This document shows positions 33,342 through 41,431 of a stretch of DNA of 64,000 nucleotides, piece by piece. Within the stretch, counting starts at the first letter, position 1, and each line of letters opens with the position of its first letter. The notes beneath the pieces are model-generated. The model did not search any database. It saw only the letters and a program-made list of their open reading frames with translations, and was not told the origin of the DNA. A program made the translations under genes and the position numbers. The stretch spans positions 992,001-1,056,000 of the forward strand of contig NZ_JAHZBQ010000001.1 of the NCBI RefSeq assembly GCF_019423325.1, read 5' to 3'. The DNA comes from Campylobacter sp. GTDB lineage: Bacteria; Campylobacterota; Campylobacteria; Campylobacterales; Campylobacteraceae.

Positions 33342-34144
33342 GCGAGGATCGTCTTACCTTCGGCGTCGGTAGCTACGTCGCCCATGCCCATGATATTGTA
33401 GCCGCAGTCGACGTAGTGCACCTCGCCGGTCACGCCGCTAGCTAGGTCGCTAAGTAGATACATCGCGCTGTTGCCGACGTCATGCGTCGTGACGTTGCGT
33501 TTTAGCGGGCTGTTTACTTCGTTGTAGCGCAAAATCATCCTAAAGTCGCCGATTCCGCTTGCGGCAAGCGTTTTGATAGGGCCCGCACTGATAGCGTTTA
33601 CGCGGATGCCGCGTGCGCCAAGATCGTGAGCGAGATAGCGCACAGAGCTTTCAAGAGCCGCTTTTGCAACGCCCATTACGTTGTAGTGAGGCACAAATTT
33701 CGGTCCGCCAAGATATGTAAGAGTAAGTACCGAGCCGCCCTCTTTTAGCACCGGAAGCACCGCGCGCGTAAGGCTTAGCAGCGAATACACGCTCGTGCCC
33801 ATCGCGATATCAAACGCCTCTTTTGTAGTGTTTACAAACTCACCTTCAAGCGCTTCTTTCGGCGCATAGGCTACGGCATGCACGACAAAATCAATCTCGC
33901 CCAGGTCTGCTTTGATGCGATCTGCAAGACCGTCAAGGTGAGCTGGGTTGTTTACGTCAAGCTCATAGACGAATTTGCTTTCAAACTCCTCAGCGATCGG
34001 CTCTACACGTTTTTTCAGCGCGTCGTTTAGGTAGGTAAACGCCATCTGCGCACCCTGTTCGTAGCAAGCTTCGGCGATACCGTAAGCGATGGATTTGGCG
34101 TTAGCGACGCCGACGATGAGGCCTTTTTTTCCTTTTAAAATCAT
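33317..34144 (-). CDS. fabI: Enoyl-[acyl-carrier-protein] reductase (NADH)
   Basis: Reduces the trans-2-enoyl-ACP double bond in the last step of each fatty acid elongation cycle. It is a 275-residue short-chain dehydrogenase with NAD loop GLIVGVANAKSIAYGIA, the FabI-type catalytic Tyr and Lys in YNVMGVAKAALESSVRYLA, and the substrate loop AISAGPIKTLAASGI. Full length is normal. AAAGGAG precedes the ATG. The 283-base spacer upstream (34145-34427) holds its promoter region but I cannot pick a convincing -10. Confidence 0.95.
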   Translation of the reverse strand: MILKGKKGLIVGVANAKSIAYGIAEACYEQGAQMAFTYLNDALKKRVEPIAEEFESKFVYELDVNNPAHLDGLADRIKADLGEIDFVVHAVAYAPKEALEGEFVNTTKEAFDIAMGTSVYSLLSLTRAVLPVLKEGGSVLTLTYLGGPKFVPHYNVMGVAKAALESSVRYLAHDLGARGIRVNAISAGPIKTLAASGIGDFRMILRYNEVNSPLKRNVTTHDVGNSAMYLLSDLASGVTGEVHYVDCGYNIMGMGDVATDAEGKTILAWDAAKTE

Positions 34145-34427
34145 TATTTCTCCTTTAAAATTTGCTTGGCTTTTGAGCGCTTTTTGGCGATTTTGTTAAA
34201 ATTTTGCTCGGCAGACCATCCGTCTAGCCTACGCAAAATTTTAACTGCAAAGCCCCAAAAATCATCTCAAAATCCTACGCAATTTGAAATTTACAAAATT
34301 CGACAAAACGCCAAATTTAATAGCGGCAGTATCGTGAGATGGATTTTAATGTTGTGTAGAAATTTTAAGTCAAGACTAGGCGCATAGCCTGTCGCAGACT
34401 TAAAATTTCCAACTCATTAAAAGACGC

Positions 34428-35120
34428 TCACGAGACAACGCGTATAAGCTCCAAAAATTTCGATGCATCCCAGCTCGCCGTCCCCACTAGCACCCCGTCG
34501 CAACCTCTTATCGCGCAAATTTTTGCGATATTTTCAGCATTCACGCTGCCGCCGTAAAGTAGCGGCGCGGGGCTTTTAGCACGCAAGAAATTTAGCATTC
34601 TTTCGATCTGCTCGCACTGCGCGCTTCTGCCAGTGCCGATCGCCCAGACGGGCTCGTAGGCTAGTACTAAGCTCGGATATTTCAGATCGATACCCTCAAG
34701 CTGTGTCGCTACAAACTCCTCGCTGCGGTTTTGCGCAAATGCCGCCTCATCCTCGCCGACGCAAAAAACGATGCGCCAGCCCTGCGCTGCGGCAAAACTG
34801 AATTTCTCTCTTATCAGCTCCGCGCTCTCGCCCAAAATGGCGCGCCGCTCGCTGTGTCCGATAAGAACGGTTTTGATGTCGAATTCCGCCAGCATATCGC
34901 CACCGATCTCGCCCGTAAAGCTGCCGTGCGCGGCAGGATAGAAATTTTGCGCGCCTTGAGTAAAATTTTTCACTTTCGCGCAAAATGCGCTAGCAGGAGG
35001 AAAAACCAAAATTTCATCCTCGCGCGAAATTAGGCCCGCTAAGCCTTCATCTAAAGCTTTAGCGTACTGCTCAAAGCTAGCTCGGGTATGGTTGCATTTA
35101 AGATTCGCCGCCAGTATCAT
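34428..35120 (-). CDS. tpiA: Triosephosphate isomerase
   Basis: Interconverts dihydroxyacetone phosphate and glyceraldehyde 3-phosphate. At 230 residues it is short, as in other Campylobacter (enzymes elsewhere are ~250). Catalytic Lys is in AANLKCN, His in IGHSERRAILGE, Glu in LAYEPVWAIGTGRSA, and the phosphate loop LYGGSVNAENI is present. The ATG overlaps the pgk stop (ATGA), with GGAG five bases upstream. The gapA-pgk-tpiA order makes one glycolysis/gluconeogenesis unit. Confidence 0.95.
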   Translation of the reverse strand: MILAANLKCNHTRASFEQYAKALDEGLAGLISREDEILVFPPASAFCAKVKNFTQGAQNFYPAAHGSFTGEIGGDMLAEFDIKTVLIGHSERRAILGESAELIREKFSFAAAQGWRIVFCVGEDEAAFAQNRSEEFVATQLEGIDLKYPSLVLAYEPVWAIGTGRSAQCEQIERMLNFLRAKSPAPLLYGGSVNAENIAKICAIRGCDGVLVGTASWDASKFLELIRVVS

Positions 35121-36328
35121 CGCAGCTCCGTTTTAGCAGTAAGCACTCGCACGCCCGGCAGCTCCTTGCCTTCGATGAGTTCTAAGCTCGCACCGCCTCC
35201 GGTAGAAATAAAAGTCATATCATCAGCGTTGCCCGCGCGTTCGACGACATCTGCAGTATCGCCACCGCCCACTACGGTCGTGGCGTCACTATCTGCGATC
35301 GCGTGCGATATATGCAGGCTGCCGCGAGCGAATTTATCGATCTCAAAAACTCCCATCGGTCCGTTCCACCAGATCGTTTGTGCATCGTCTAAGGCTTCTT
35401 TAAAAAGCGCTACGGTCGCAGGTCCGATATCTAGCCCCATCCAATCGCTTGGAATTTCTTGGACGGTAACCTTTTTTGTAACGGCGTCTTGCGAGCATTG
35501 CGGAGCTGCGACGGCATCGACGGGGATATAAATTTTGACCCCAAGCTCGCGAGCATTGCGGAGAATATTTTTTGCTTCCTCGATTAGATCCTCTTCGAGC
35601 AAAGATTTACCGATGTCATATCCGACGGCTTTTAAAAACGTAAACGCCATGCCGCCTCCGATGATGAGCTTATCGACTTTAGGAAGTAAATTTTTAAGCG
35701 CCTGAAGCTTGCCGCTTACTTTGCTGCCGCCCGTTACGGCTACGAAAGGACGCGCAGGATCTTTAATAAGGTCTTTGGCGAATTTTATCTCTTTTAGCAG
35801 CAAAAATCCCGCCGCCTTATGCGCCTCATCGTAGAATTTCGTAATCGCCTCTACCGAAGCATGCGCGCGGTGGCATACGCCAAAAGCATCGTTGATATAA
35901 AATTCCGCATAGCTCGCAAGCCTCTTAGCTAGTGCTTCGTCGTTTTTGCTCTCGCCCTTTTCGAAGCGCAGATTATCTAGCAAAAGCACTTCGCCCTTTT
36001 TAAGCGAATTTACCGCAGCTCCAGCTTCCTCGCCCGCGACATCAGAGACAAATTTTATCTCGCGTTCTAAAAGCCTAGATAGCCTCTTTACCACAGGCTT
36101 TAGGCTAAGTCTTTCTTCGTATCCGTTTTTCGGGCGTCCTAAGTGGCTGGCTAAAATTACCGCGCAGCCCTCGTCTAAGCAATATTTAATCGTAGGGATA
36201 GACGAACGGATACGACGATCGTCCGTAATATTGCAAAACTCATCCATCGGCACGTTAAAATCGCACCTGATAAAAACGCGCGCGCCGTTTTTGAATTTCA
36301 AATCTTTAATCGAAAGAATTTCACCCAT
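35117..36328 (-). CDS. pgk: Phosphoglycerate kinase
   Basis: Transfers the 1-phosphate of 1,3-bisphosphoglycerate to ADP. 403 residues with the substrate-binding VFIRCDFNVPMD, SHLGRPKNGYEERLSLKPV, the hinge TGGSKVSGKL and the nucleotide site GGGDTADVV. I use the ATG at 36328 (MGEILSIKDLKF), with AAGGA six bases upstream. The longer frame to 36352 runs back into gapA. One base separates it from the gapA stop, so it is cotranscribed. Confidence 0.95.
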   Translation of the reverse strand: MGEILSIKDLKFKNGARVFIRCDFNVPMDEFCNITDDRRIRSSIPTIKYCLDEGCAVILASHLGRPKNGYEERLSLKPVVKRLSRLLEREIKFVSDVAGEEAGAAVNSLKKGEVLLLDNLRFEKGESKNDEALAKRLASYAEFYINDAFGVCHRAHASVEAITKFYDEAHKAAGFLLLKEIKFAKDLIKDPARPFVAVTGGSKVSGKLQALKNLLPKVDKLIIGGGMAFTFLKAVGYDIGKSLLEEDLIEEAKNILRNARELGVKIYIPVDAVAAPQCSQDAVTKKVTVQEIPSDWMGLDIGPATVALFKEALDDAQTIWWNGPMGVFEIDKFARGSLHISHAIADSDATTVVGGGDTADVVERAGNADDMTFISTGGGASLELIEGKELPGVRVLTAKTELR

Positions 36329-36329
36329 C

Positions 36330-37334
36330 TTATTTCCTTCTTTTTGCCGCATATAAGGCTAAATCGATGAGGCGCTCGCTATATCCCCACTCGTTGTCAT
36401 ACCAGCTCATCACTTTTATAAGATTACCGTCAATTACCTGCGTGCAGTCGCTAGCTACAATGCTGGAGTATTCTGAGGTACAAAAATCGCTGCTGACACG
36501 GCTATCGTCGTCTACGAGCAAAATTCCTTTCATCTCTTTAGCGGCATAGCGGCGGAAAATTTCATTTAGCTCCTCAGCACTCGTCTGTTTACGCGTTAGC
36601 ACCGTTAGATCAACCATCGAAACGTTAGCCACCGGCACGCGCACCGATTGTCCGTGCATCTTACCGCTTAGCTGCGGAAGTACCTTACTAATCGCTTTTG
36701 CCGCACCCGTCGTGGTCGGAGCGATATTAAGAGCCGCGGCGCGTGAACGGCGAAAATCCTTGGCTTTTACATCGACTAGACTCTGTCCATGTGTATAGGC
36801 GTGAATCGTCGTCATCAGACCCTTTTCGATACCAAGCTCATCGTCTAAAATTTTTGCAATCGGAGCCAGGCCGTTAGTGGTGCAGCTAGCGTTTGAGATG
36901 ACGCGCTGTCCTGCATAAGCGCCCTCATTAACGCCGATTACGAAAGTAGGCGTATCATCCTTGGCAGGCGCGCTCATTACGACTACGCCGATACCGTTAT
37001 CTATGAACGGCTTGCATTTTTCGCTCGTTAAAAACGCACCAGTACATTCAAGCACAGCTTCTGCACCATCGCCCGCAAAATCAAGCTCCGCAGGCTCTCT
37101 GGTGGAATAGACGCGGATTTTTTTGCCGTCTACGGCTATGCATTCGTCGCTTAGAATTTCTACTTTTTTACGAAACTCGCCGTGAACAGTGTCGTATTGA
37201 AGCAGGTATCTCGTAAGCTCGCGCTTAGCGGTATCGTTGATCGCCACAAGCTCCACATCGTCCCTGCTTAGCGCAATTCTAGCCGCGCACCTACCGATCC
37301 TTCCAAAGCCGTTAATTGCGATTTTTACTGCCAT
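36330..37334 (-). CDS. gapA: Glyceraldehyde-3-phosphate dehydrogenase
   Basis: Oxidises glyceraldehyde 3-phosphate to 1,3-bisphosphoglycerate with NAD. The 334-residue protein begins with the Rossmann loop INGFGRIGRCAAR. The catalytic Cys lies in ASCTTNGLAPIAK, with downstream signatures TTIHAYTHGQSLVD and WYDNEWGYSERLIDL. First gene of the gapA-pgk-tpiA unit, with AAGGAG before the ATG. The 139-base spacer to the divergent lipoprotein gene holds promoters for both directions. Confidence 0.96.
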   Translation of the reverse strand: MAVKIAINGFGRIGRCAARIALSRDDVELVAINDTAKRELTRYLLQYDTVHGEFRKKVEILSDECIAVDGKKIRVYSTREPAELDFAGDGAEAVLECTGAFLTSEKCKPFIDNGIGVVVMSAPAKDDTPTFVIGVNEGAYAGQRVISNASCTTNGLAPIAKILDDELGIEKGLMTTIHAYTHGQSLVDVKAKDFRRSRAAALNIAPTTTGAAKAISKVLPQLSGKMHGQSVRVPVANVSMVDLTVLTRKQTSAEELNEIFRRYAAKEMKGILLVDDDSRVSSDFCTSEYSSIVASDCTQVIDGNLIKVMSWYDNEWGYSERLIDLALYAAKRRK

Positions 37335-37438
37335 AAGGTTCTCCTTATCTGGGATGTTTTCAGCTGGAATTTTACTAAATTTGGGTTAATCTTTGATTAA
37401 ATAAAAAGTCGCGAAATCTAGGATTTACTTTTTGGCTA

Positions 37439-37444
37439 TATAAT
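37439..37444 (+). promoter_or_regulatory. -10 box (TATAAT) for the MliC-like lipoprotein gene
   Basis: A perfect TATAAT lies 30 bases upstream of the ATG, preceded by a T-rich stretch (GGATTTACTTTTTGGCTA) in place of a clear -35. This is typical of Campylobacter sigma-70 promoters. AAGGAG at 37463-37468 is the ribosome site. Confidence 0.6.
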
Positions 37445-37473
37445 TCGCGAACTTTTTTTTTAAAGGAGAAAAA

Positions 37474-37851
37474 ATGAGACGAATTGTATTCTCGTCATTA
37501 GCGGCAATCGCACTTTTAAGCGGATGCTACCAACATAAGGCTGATACGGCTCCACAGCAAACGCAAGAGCCCGTAACGCACACGATCGTATTTCTACTCG
37601 GAGAGACCGGGGATAAGCGCATCAGCCTTAGCTCGAACGATATGTTCGCAACGGGCGTGCTAACCGATGAAAAAGGTAAAAAGCATAATCTCAAGCGCGC
37701 TGCTTCCGCAAGCGGTATAATGCTTACGAACGCCGAAGGTATCGAGCTTCTTTTTAAACGCGGAGAGGGAGTGTATACACCGGGCAAAGGCAAGAAGGAT
37801 ATTCCGGTAACTTACACCGAGCACGAGCACAAAAACGGCGAAATGATGTAG
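37474..37851 (+). CDS. MliC-like lipoprotein (possible lysozyme inhibitor)
   Basis: A 125-residue lipoprotein. The signal ends in lipobox ALLSGC at residues ~18-23, and the mature part is a small beta-rich domain. The pattern LKRAASASGIMLTNAEGIEL followed by LFKRGEGVYT resembles the core of the MliC/PliC family, which blocks c-type lysozyme at the cell envelope. The usual N-terminal Cys pair is not obvious, so the assignment is moderate. It is transcribed away from gapA by its own promoter. Confidence 0.65.
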   Translation: MRRIVFSSLAAIALLSGCYQHKADTAPQQTQEPVTHTIVFLLGETGDKRISLSSNDMFATGVLTDEKGKKHNLKRAASASGIMLTNAEGIELLFKRGEGVYTPGKGKKDIPVTYTEHEHKNGEMM

Positions 37852-38229
37852 CCGCGGCGGGGTTAAATTTAAGCGCCATGAAAAGCGAATTAAATTTAAC
37901 CCCTCGTTTCTCGTTTCGACTTCTTTATCCATAGCAAAATTTAGCCCTCGTTTCGATCTCTTTGATCTGCGATGATATTTAACCTTTTATTTTTGCTTCT
38001 TTCGTCTGCACAAATTTAGCTTTTTTGCAAATTTGAGCTTGCGCTCACCAAAAGCAAGCTCCGCGAGTTCAAAATCATTAAATTTTACGAAATATCCATT
38101 TGATCTGCGCTTTACCAGCGAATTTTTGATTTTCAACCAAATTTCACTTCAAATTCGCTAAACTGCGACGAAATTTTAGCAGGCCGGTGCAAATACGGCG
38201 CGAAATAGATCATTTAGCGAGATTGCCGC
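37852..38229. other. Intergenic region without a recognisable gene
   Basis: I see no supported reading frame. The sequence is made of short, unevenly repeated AAATTTA/AAATTTT words, as in most spacers here. No convincing hairpin or promoter stands out. Confidence 0.5.
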
Positions 38230-38673
38230 ATGAATAGCATTAAATTTTACCTAAACGATTACGAAATTGAGGGCGAAAGCTTTACCGAAGTCGTCGTTGC
38301 GATAAACGGCGAGCCTCTGCTTGAGCTGATTAAGCGGTGCGAGCAAAGCTTTGCGGCGAAAGAGGGGCAAGCTAGCATCGCGGGAGGCTACGCCTACTTA
38401 AGCTTGATCGATTTTGAGGAGCTATTTTTACGTGCGGCGCTTGAGGCTGATTTAGCGCAAGATGAGCGGGATGTCGTCCTACTAGGCTGTCCGTGCGGGA
38501 TCTGGAGCTGCTGGTATCTCGCGCTTAAGATTAAATTTGAAGCGAACGCGGTTAAATTTAGCGACTTTGCAAACCCGCGCCGCAGAGATTGGCGGTATGG
38601 GCTTGAGTTTAAATTTGACCGCGCGAGCTTTGTGAGCGAAATCTCTAAAATCGCCTCTTTTAATAAGCTCTAA
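38230..38673 (+). CDS. Conserved-looking small protein of unknown function
   Basis: A 147-residue acidic soluble protein without signal or membrane segment. The most distinctive part is a Cys/Trp-rich strand, VVLLGCPCGIWSCWYL at ~93-108, in an alpha/beta background. Similar Cys-Cys-Gly-Trp patterns occur in small immunity-like and hypothetical proteins, but I cannot name a family. The ribosome site is weak. Codon use matches the neighbouring genes, so it looks native. Confidence 0.6.
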   Translation: MNSIKFYLNDYEIEGESFTEVVVAINGEPLLELIKRCEQSFAAKEGQASIAGGYAYLSLIDFEELFLRAALEADLAQDERDVVLLGCPCGIWSCWYLALKIKFEANAVKFSDFANPRRRDWRYGLEFKFDRASFVSEISKIASFNKL

Positions 38674-38774
38674 AATTCAGTAAATTTTAACGGCACGCTC
38701 GAAACTGCGGCGTAACAAACCACCCTTTGCCTCGGCAAAATTTAGATTTGAAATGATATGGCTGCCGCGCAAGC

Positions 38775-39056
38775 TCATAAGATTAAAATTTTCGCCTCGC
38801 CGCTGCGCAAAACATCCAGCAAAATATCATAAAATTTACCCAGCCTTAGCTTTAAAATTCCGCCCCTTTTGATGATCACGAAAACCTGTCCGCCTCGCTC
38901 GCCAAGCGCGTCGTAGAGCGCGTCTAAATTTGCGACGTATTCTGGCTCGAAATTTAGCGCTGCGGCAAATAGCGCGAAAATTTGATCTTTGCGCCTAATC
39001 TTTGCGCCGTCGATGATGATCTTTGCGGCGCTGCGCGTTTTAAAATTTAAGCTCAT
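38775..39056 (-). CDS. Barstar-family ribonuclease inhibitor
   Basis: Cytosolic inhibitor that protects the cell from the barnase-type RNase encoded just upstream. 93 residues from the ATG at 39056, which overlaps the RNase stop (ATGA). The same frame runs on to 39176, but that part lies inside the RNase gene. The barstar core is IIIDGAKIRRKDQIFALFAA and EPEYVANLDALYDALGE, whose NLDALYD matches the barnase-binding helix of barstar with its Asp residues. The length fits barstar (~90). Confidence 0.85.
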   Translation of the reverse strand: MSLNFKTRSAAKIIIDGAKIRRKDQIFALFAAALNFEPEYVANLDALYDALGERGGQVFVIIKRGGILKLRLGKFYDILLDVLRSGEAKILIL

Positions 39057-39796
39057 TGCACGCGCTCGAAGCTTTCGTAATGATCGGCGGTGTAAAAGAT
39101 CAGTCCGTCGTTTGAAAATATCAGCCGCTTTGCGCCGCGCGGGCCGCCGCGATACTCGATGTCGCATTCGCGCCAAATCCGCCCCTTTTTATCAGGTAGC
39201 CTGCGCTCGAAATTGCCGAAACGATCGCCACCTATGCTCTTGCCGCGCGCGTATCGCCACAGATCACCGCCCTGCCAGCCAAGCTCACCGGCCTGCTTTT
39301 TCGTGATGAAATTTTGCGGCAAAGAGCCCGTACGGCGGATATGAGCGCTCACGCACTCCTTGCTTATGCAGGGCTCGTCCGCGAGCTGATTTTTAGAATT
39401 TGCAGCGGGATTTTGAGATTGCGAAGCTTCATAATCTGCGCTACGCCGCCTGTGGACGTCCGCCTCGTCTTTAGGATTTACGGCGGCGGGCTCGTTTGCT
39501 TGCGGATGAGATTTTAAATCTCCTAGGTCTGCTCCGCGCCCTGCTCCGCCGTCTGCGCTTCTTGCACCGCTCTCATCTTTTGCACCGGCGCCGCTTGCGG
39601 GATTTTGCGAGCTTGAAATTTTACGATCGGTGCCGCTTTTGATATCTTGCGCGCCGCTTTTACGCGAGGCGGCATCCAGGGTTTTGGAGGTAAAAACCCG
39701 CTCATCTTTAGCCGCGGGGCTGCGCGAATTGGAGATGAAATTTAGCGCCAAAAGAAGTGCTGCAAAAATTGCGAGCGGGATCAGCTTTTTTGCCAC
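39053..39796 (-). CDS. Barnase-family secreted or membrane-anchored ribonuclease
   Basis: Guanyl-preferring RNase. The C-terminal ~95 residues match barnase closely: LPQNFITKKQAGELGW, GKSIGGDRFGN, WRECDIEY (catalytic Glu), Arg in GGPRG and KRLIF, and TADHYESF (catalytic His). All active-site residues are kept, so it should be active. The N-terminus has one hydrophobic segment (IPLAIFAALLLALNFI) followed by a ~140-residue Ser/Ala/Asn/Lys/Asp-rich linker. I use the GTG at 39796, six bases after AAAGG; upstream frame lies in the DedA gene. The barstar gene follows with an ATGA overlap. Likely role: attack on competitors or defence, by inference. Confidence 0.88.
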   Translation of the reverse strand: MAKKLIPLAIFAALLLALNFISNSRSPAAKDERVFTSKTLDAASRKSGAQDIKSGTDRKISSSQNPASGAGAKDESGARSADGGAGRGADLGDLKSHPQANEPAAVNPKDEADVHRRRSADYEASQSQNPAANSKNQLADEPCISKECVSAHIRRTGSLPQNFITKKQAGELGWQGGDLWRYARGKSIGGDRFGNFERRLPDKKGRIWRECDIEYRGGPRGAKRLIFSNDGLIFYTADHYESFERVQ

Positions 39797-39798
39797 CA

Positions 39799-40362
39799 CT
39801 AGCCTTTTTTGCGGGTCGCGAAGCGAAAATAGAGCACGATCGCCGCTACTATCGCGCCTAGAGCCAGCGGAGCGATCCACGGCGCGTCCTTAATGTGCAC
39901 ATAGAGCTCGCGCACGAAATCGCCCGCGTAGTAGCTCAGTAACCCCACCACAAGCGCCCAAATAAGCGAGCTTACGGCATTGATGACGCTAAATTTTAAA
40001 AATGAATATTTTGTGATGCCGATCGCGATCGGTACGAGGGTTTTGAGGCCGTAGATAAATTTTTTAATCAAAATGATGCGGTCGCCGTATTTACGAAACA
40101 AAATCTGCGCCAGAGCAAGGTTGCGGCGCTGTTTGCGCAGATAGGGCATGATCTCTTTTTTATTGTAGCGGCTTACTAAAAATAGCCCCGAATCGCCTAT
40201 GAAGTTCGATATGCAGGCGATTACGATGCATAAGACGATATTGAGCTCGCCGGCAGAGCTTAGCACGCCCGCCGCCGCAAGCGCCAAAAATCCTCCGCCC
40301 AGCGAATACAAAAACAGTATCAAATACCCCCACGTATGGAGGTTTGCAAACATCGATTCCAT
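39799..40362 (-). CDS. DedA-family membrane protein
   Basis: A 187-residue inner-membrane protein of the DedA/SNARE-associated (VTT) superfamily, members of which flip or recycle lipid carriers such as undecaprenyl phosphate or phosphatidylethanolamine. Family features are the N-terminal GYLILFLYSLGGGF re-entrant helix, FIGDSGLFLVSRY, and the amphipathic RKYGDRIILIKKFIYGLKTLVP with conserved Arg and Gly, followed by three helices. ATG at 40362 with AAAGGA upstream. The stop touches the barnase start region. Being upstream of the toxin pair is probably chance operon membership. Confidence 0.85.
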   Translation of the reverse strand: MESMFANLHTWGYLILFLYSLGGGFLALAAAGVLSSAGELNIVLCIVIACISNFIGDSGLFLVSRYNKKEIMPYLRKQRRNLALAQILFRKYGDRIILIKKFIYGLKTLVPIAIGITKYSFLKFSVINAVSSLIWALVVGLLSYYAGDFVRELYVHIKDAPWIAPLALGAIVAAIVLYFRFATRKKG

Positions 40363-40839
40363 CGAATCCTTTCATTAGATCATATAAAATTCTATAAATT
40401 TGACTAAAACAGCTTTAAAATTCAGTGCGAAAATTTCACTATAACGTCCCACGACGCTACTTGATTTCGCTGCGACATTAAATAAAATTCCGCACGGCTG
40501 TCGCAAAATACAAAATTTCGCCGCAAAATATCAAGTGAAATTTCAAAATAAAATTTCTAGACATCAAACAAAATCACCGCAAAATTTAACGGTAAAATTT
40601 TGCAATTCTAAATTTAATGACAAAATTTCGACTTCTTTAGAATTCAAAGTAACTTGCGAATTACGCAGGATTTACGCGATATCCTCAAATGCCTCCCACC
40701 CCGCGAATTGCAATAAAATTGCGCACCTAAGTCTATTATTCTGCAGAAATCACGCGAGCAAAATTCCAAGCTGCTAATAAAACGCCCATAAAGCAAAATT
40801 TTTCGCTAAGCTATGCGCCTTAGCATCTTTAGCTAAATT
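40363..40839. other. Intergenic region without a recognisable gene
   Basis: No supported reading frame. The segment is unusually rich in AAAATTT and CAAAATT words (for example CAAAATTTCG and CAAAATTTAACGG) with irregular spacing. It resembles the low-complexity arrays seen inside genes, but uninterrupted by coding constraint. Confidence 0.5.
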
Positions 40840-41421
40840 TTACTCATCTGCGCCAATTACTCGCATCAAAAGCGCATAGCCCTCGGTATTTGGATCAAAA
40901 GCGCGGTCATTTTTGGTCTCCAGCACCGAACCGCCCAGGCTCACGCCCGCAAACAGCCCGCCTTTATTCGTAAAGACGTACATATCTTGATTTAGCACAT
41001 CTAAAGAGCCAGAATCGGCGCTGTAGTTACCTGCAACTGCCGTCGCATCGCCCGAAAGCGTGATTTGGGAATTTCGCATTTTTTGGATTACATCGTCATG
41101 CATTACGAAAATAACTAGATAATTATCCTCATAGCCTATCTGAAGTCCTACGCTGGCGCTGCTGATCTCAGCACCGCTAACGCTATGCGCGCCGTCGTTA
41201 TTGTAGATGATGATCCCTTCGCCGTACATTCCGCCTATGATGAAGCCCAGCTTCTTGACGCTCGGAAATATCACTATCGCGCGGGCTTGCTGCGCTAGGT
41301 ATTTATACTGCGCGTTCGTGCGCATTACCGACGAATAGGCACTCGCGCTATCAATGATGAGCTCATCCTCGGCAAATGCCGCGCTAAAAAGCAAAAATAA
41401 AGCGATTATAAATTTTTTCAT
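40840..41421 (-). CDS. SYLF-domain (Ysc84-like) exported protein
   Basis: A 193-residue protein with signal peptide MKKFIIALFLLFSAAFA and the SYLF lipid-binding fold: ARAIVIFPSVKKLGFIIGG, GEGIIIYN, SASVGLQIGYEDNYLVIFVM, and GGLFAGVSLGGSVLE. Bacterial SYLF proteins are periplasmic or surface-associated and bind phospholipids; their precise role is not settled. AAGGAG precedes the ATG. It follows rny by ten bases and is probably read from the same transcript. Confidence 0.85.
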   Translation of the reverse strand: MKKFIIALFLLFSAAFAEDELIIDSASAYSSVMRTNAQYKYLAQQARAIVIFPSVKKLGFIIGGMYGEGIIIYNNDGAHSVSGAEISSASVGLQIGYEDNYLVIFVMHDDVIQKMRNSQITLSGDATAVAGNYSADSGSLDVLNQDMYVFTNKGGLFAGVSLGGSVLETKNDRAFDPNTEGYALLMRVIGADE

Positions 41422-41431
41422 TTCACACTCC

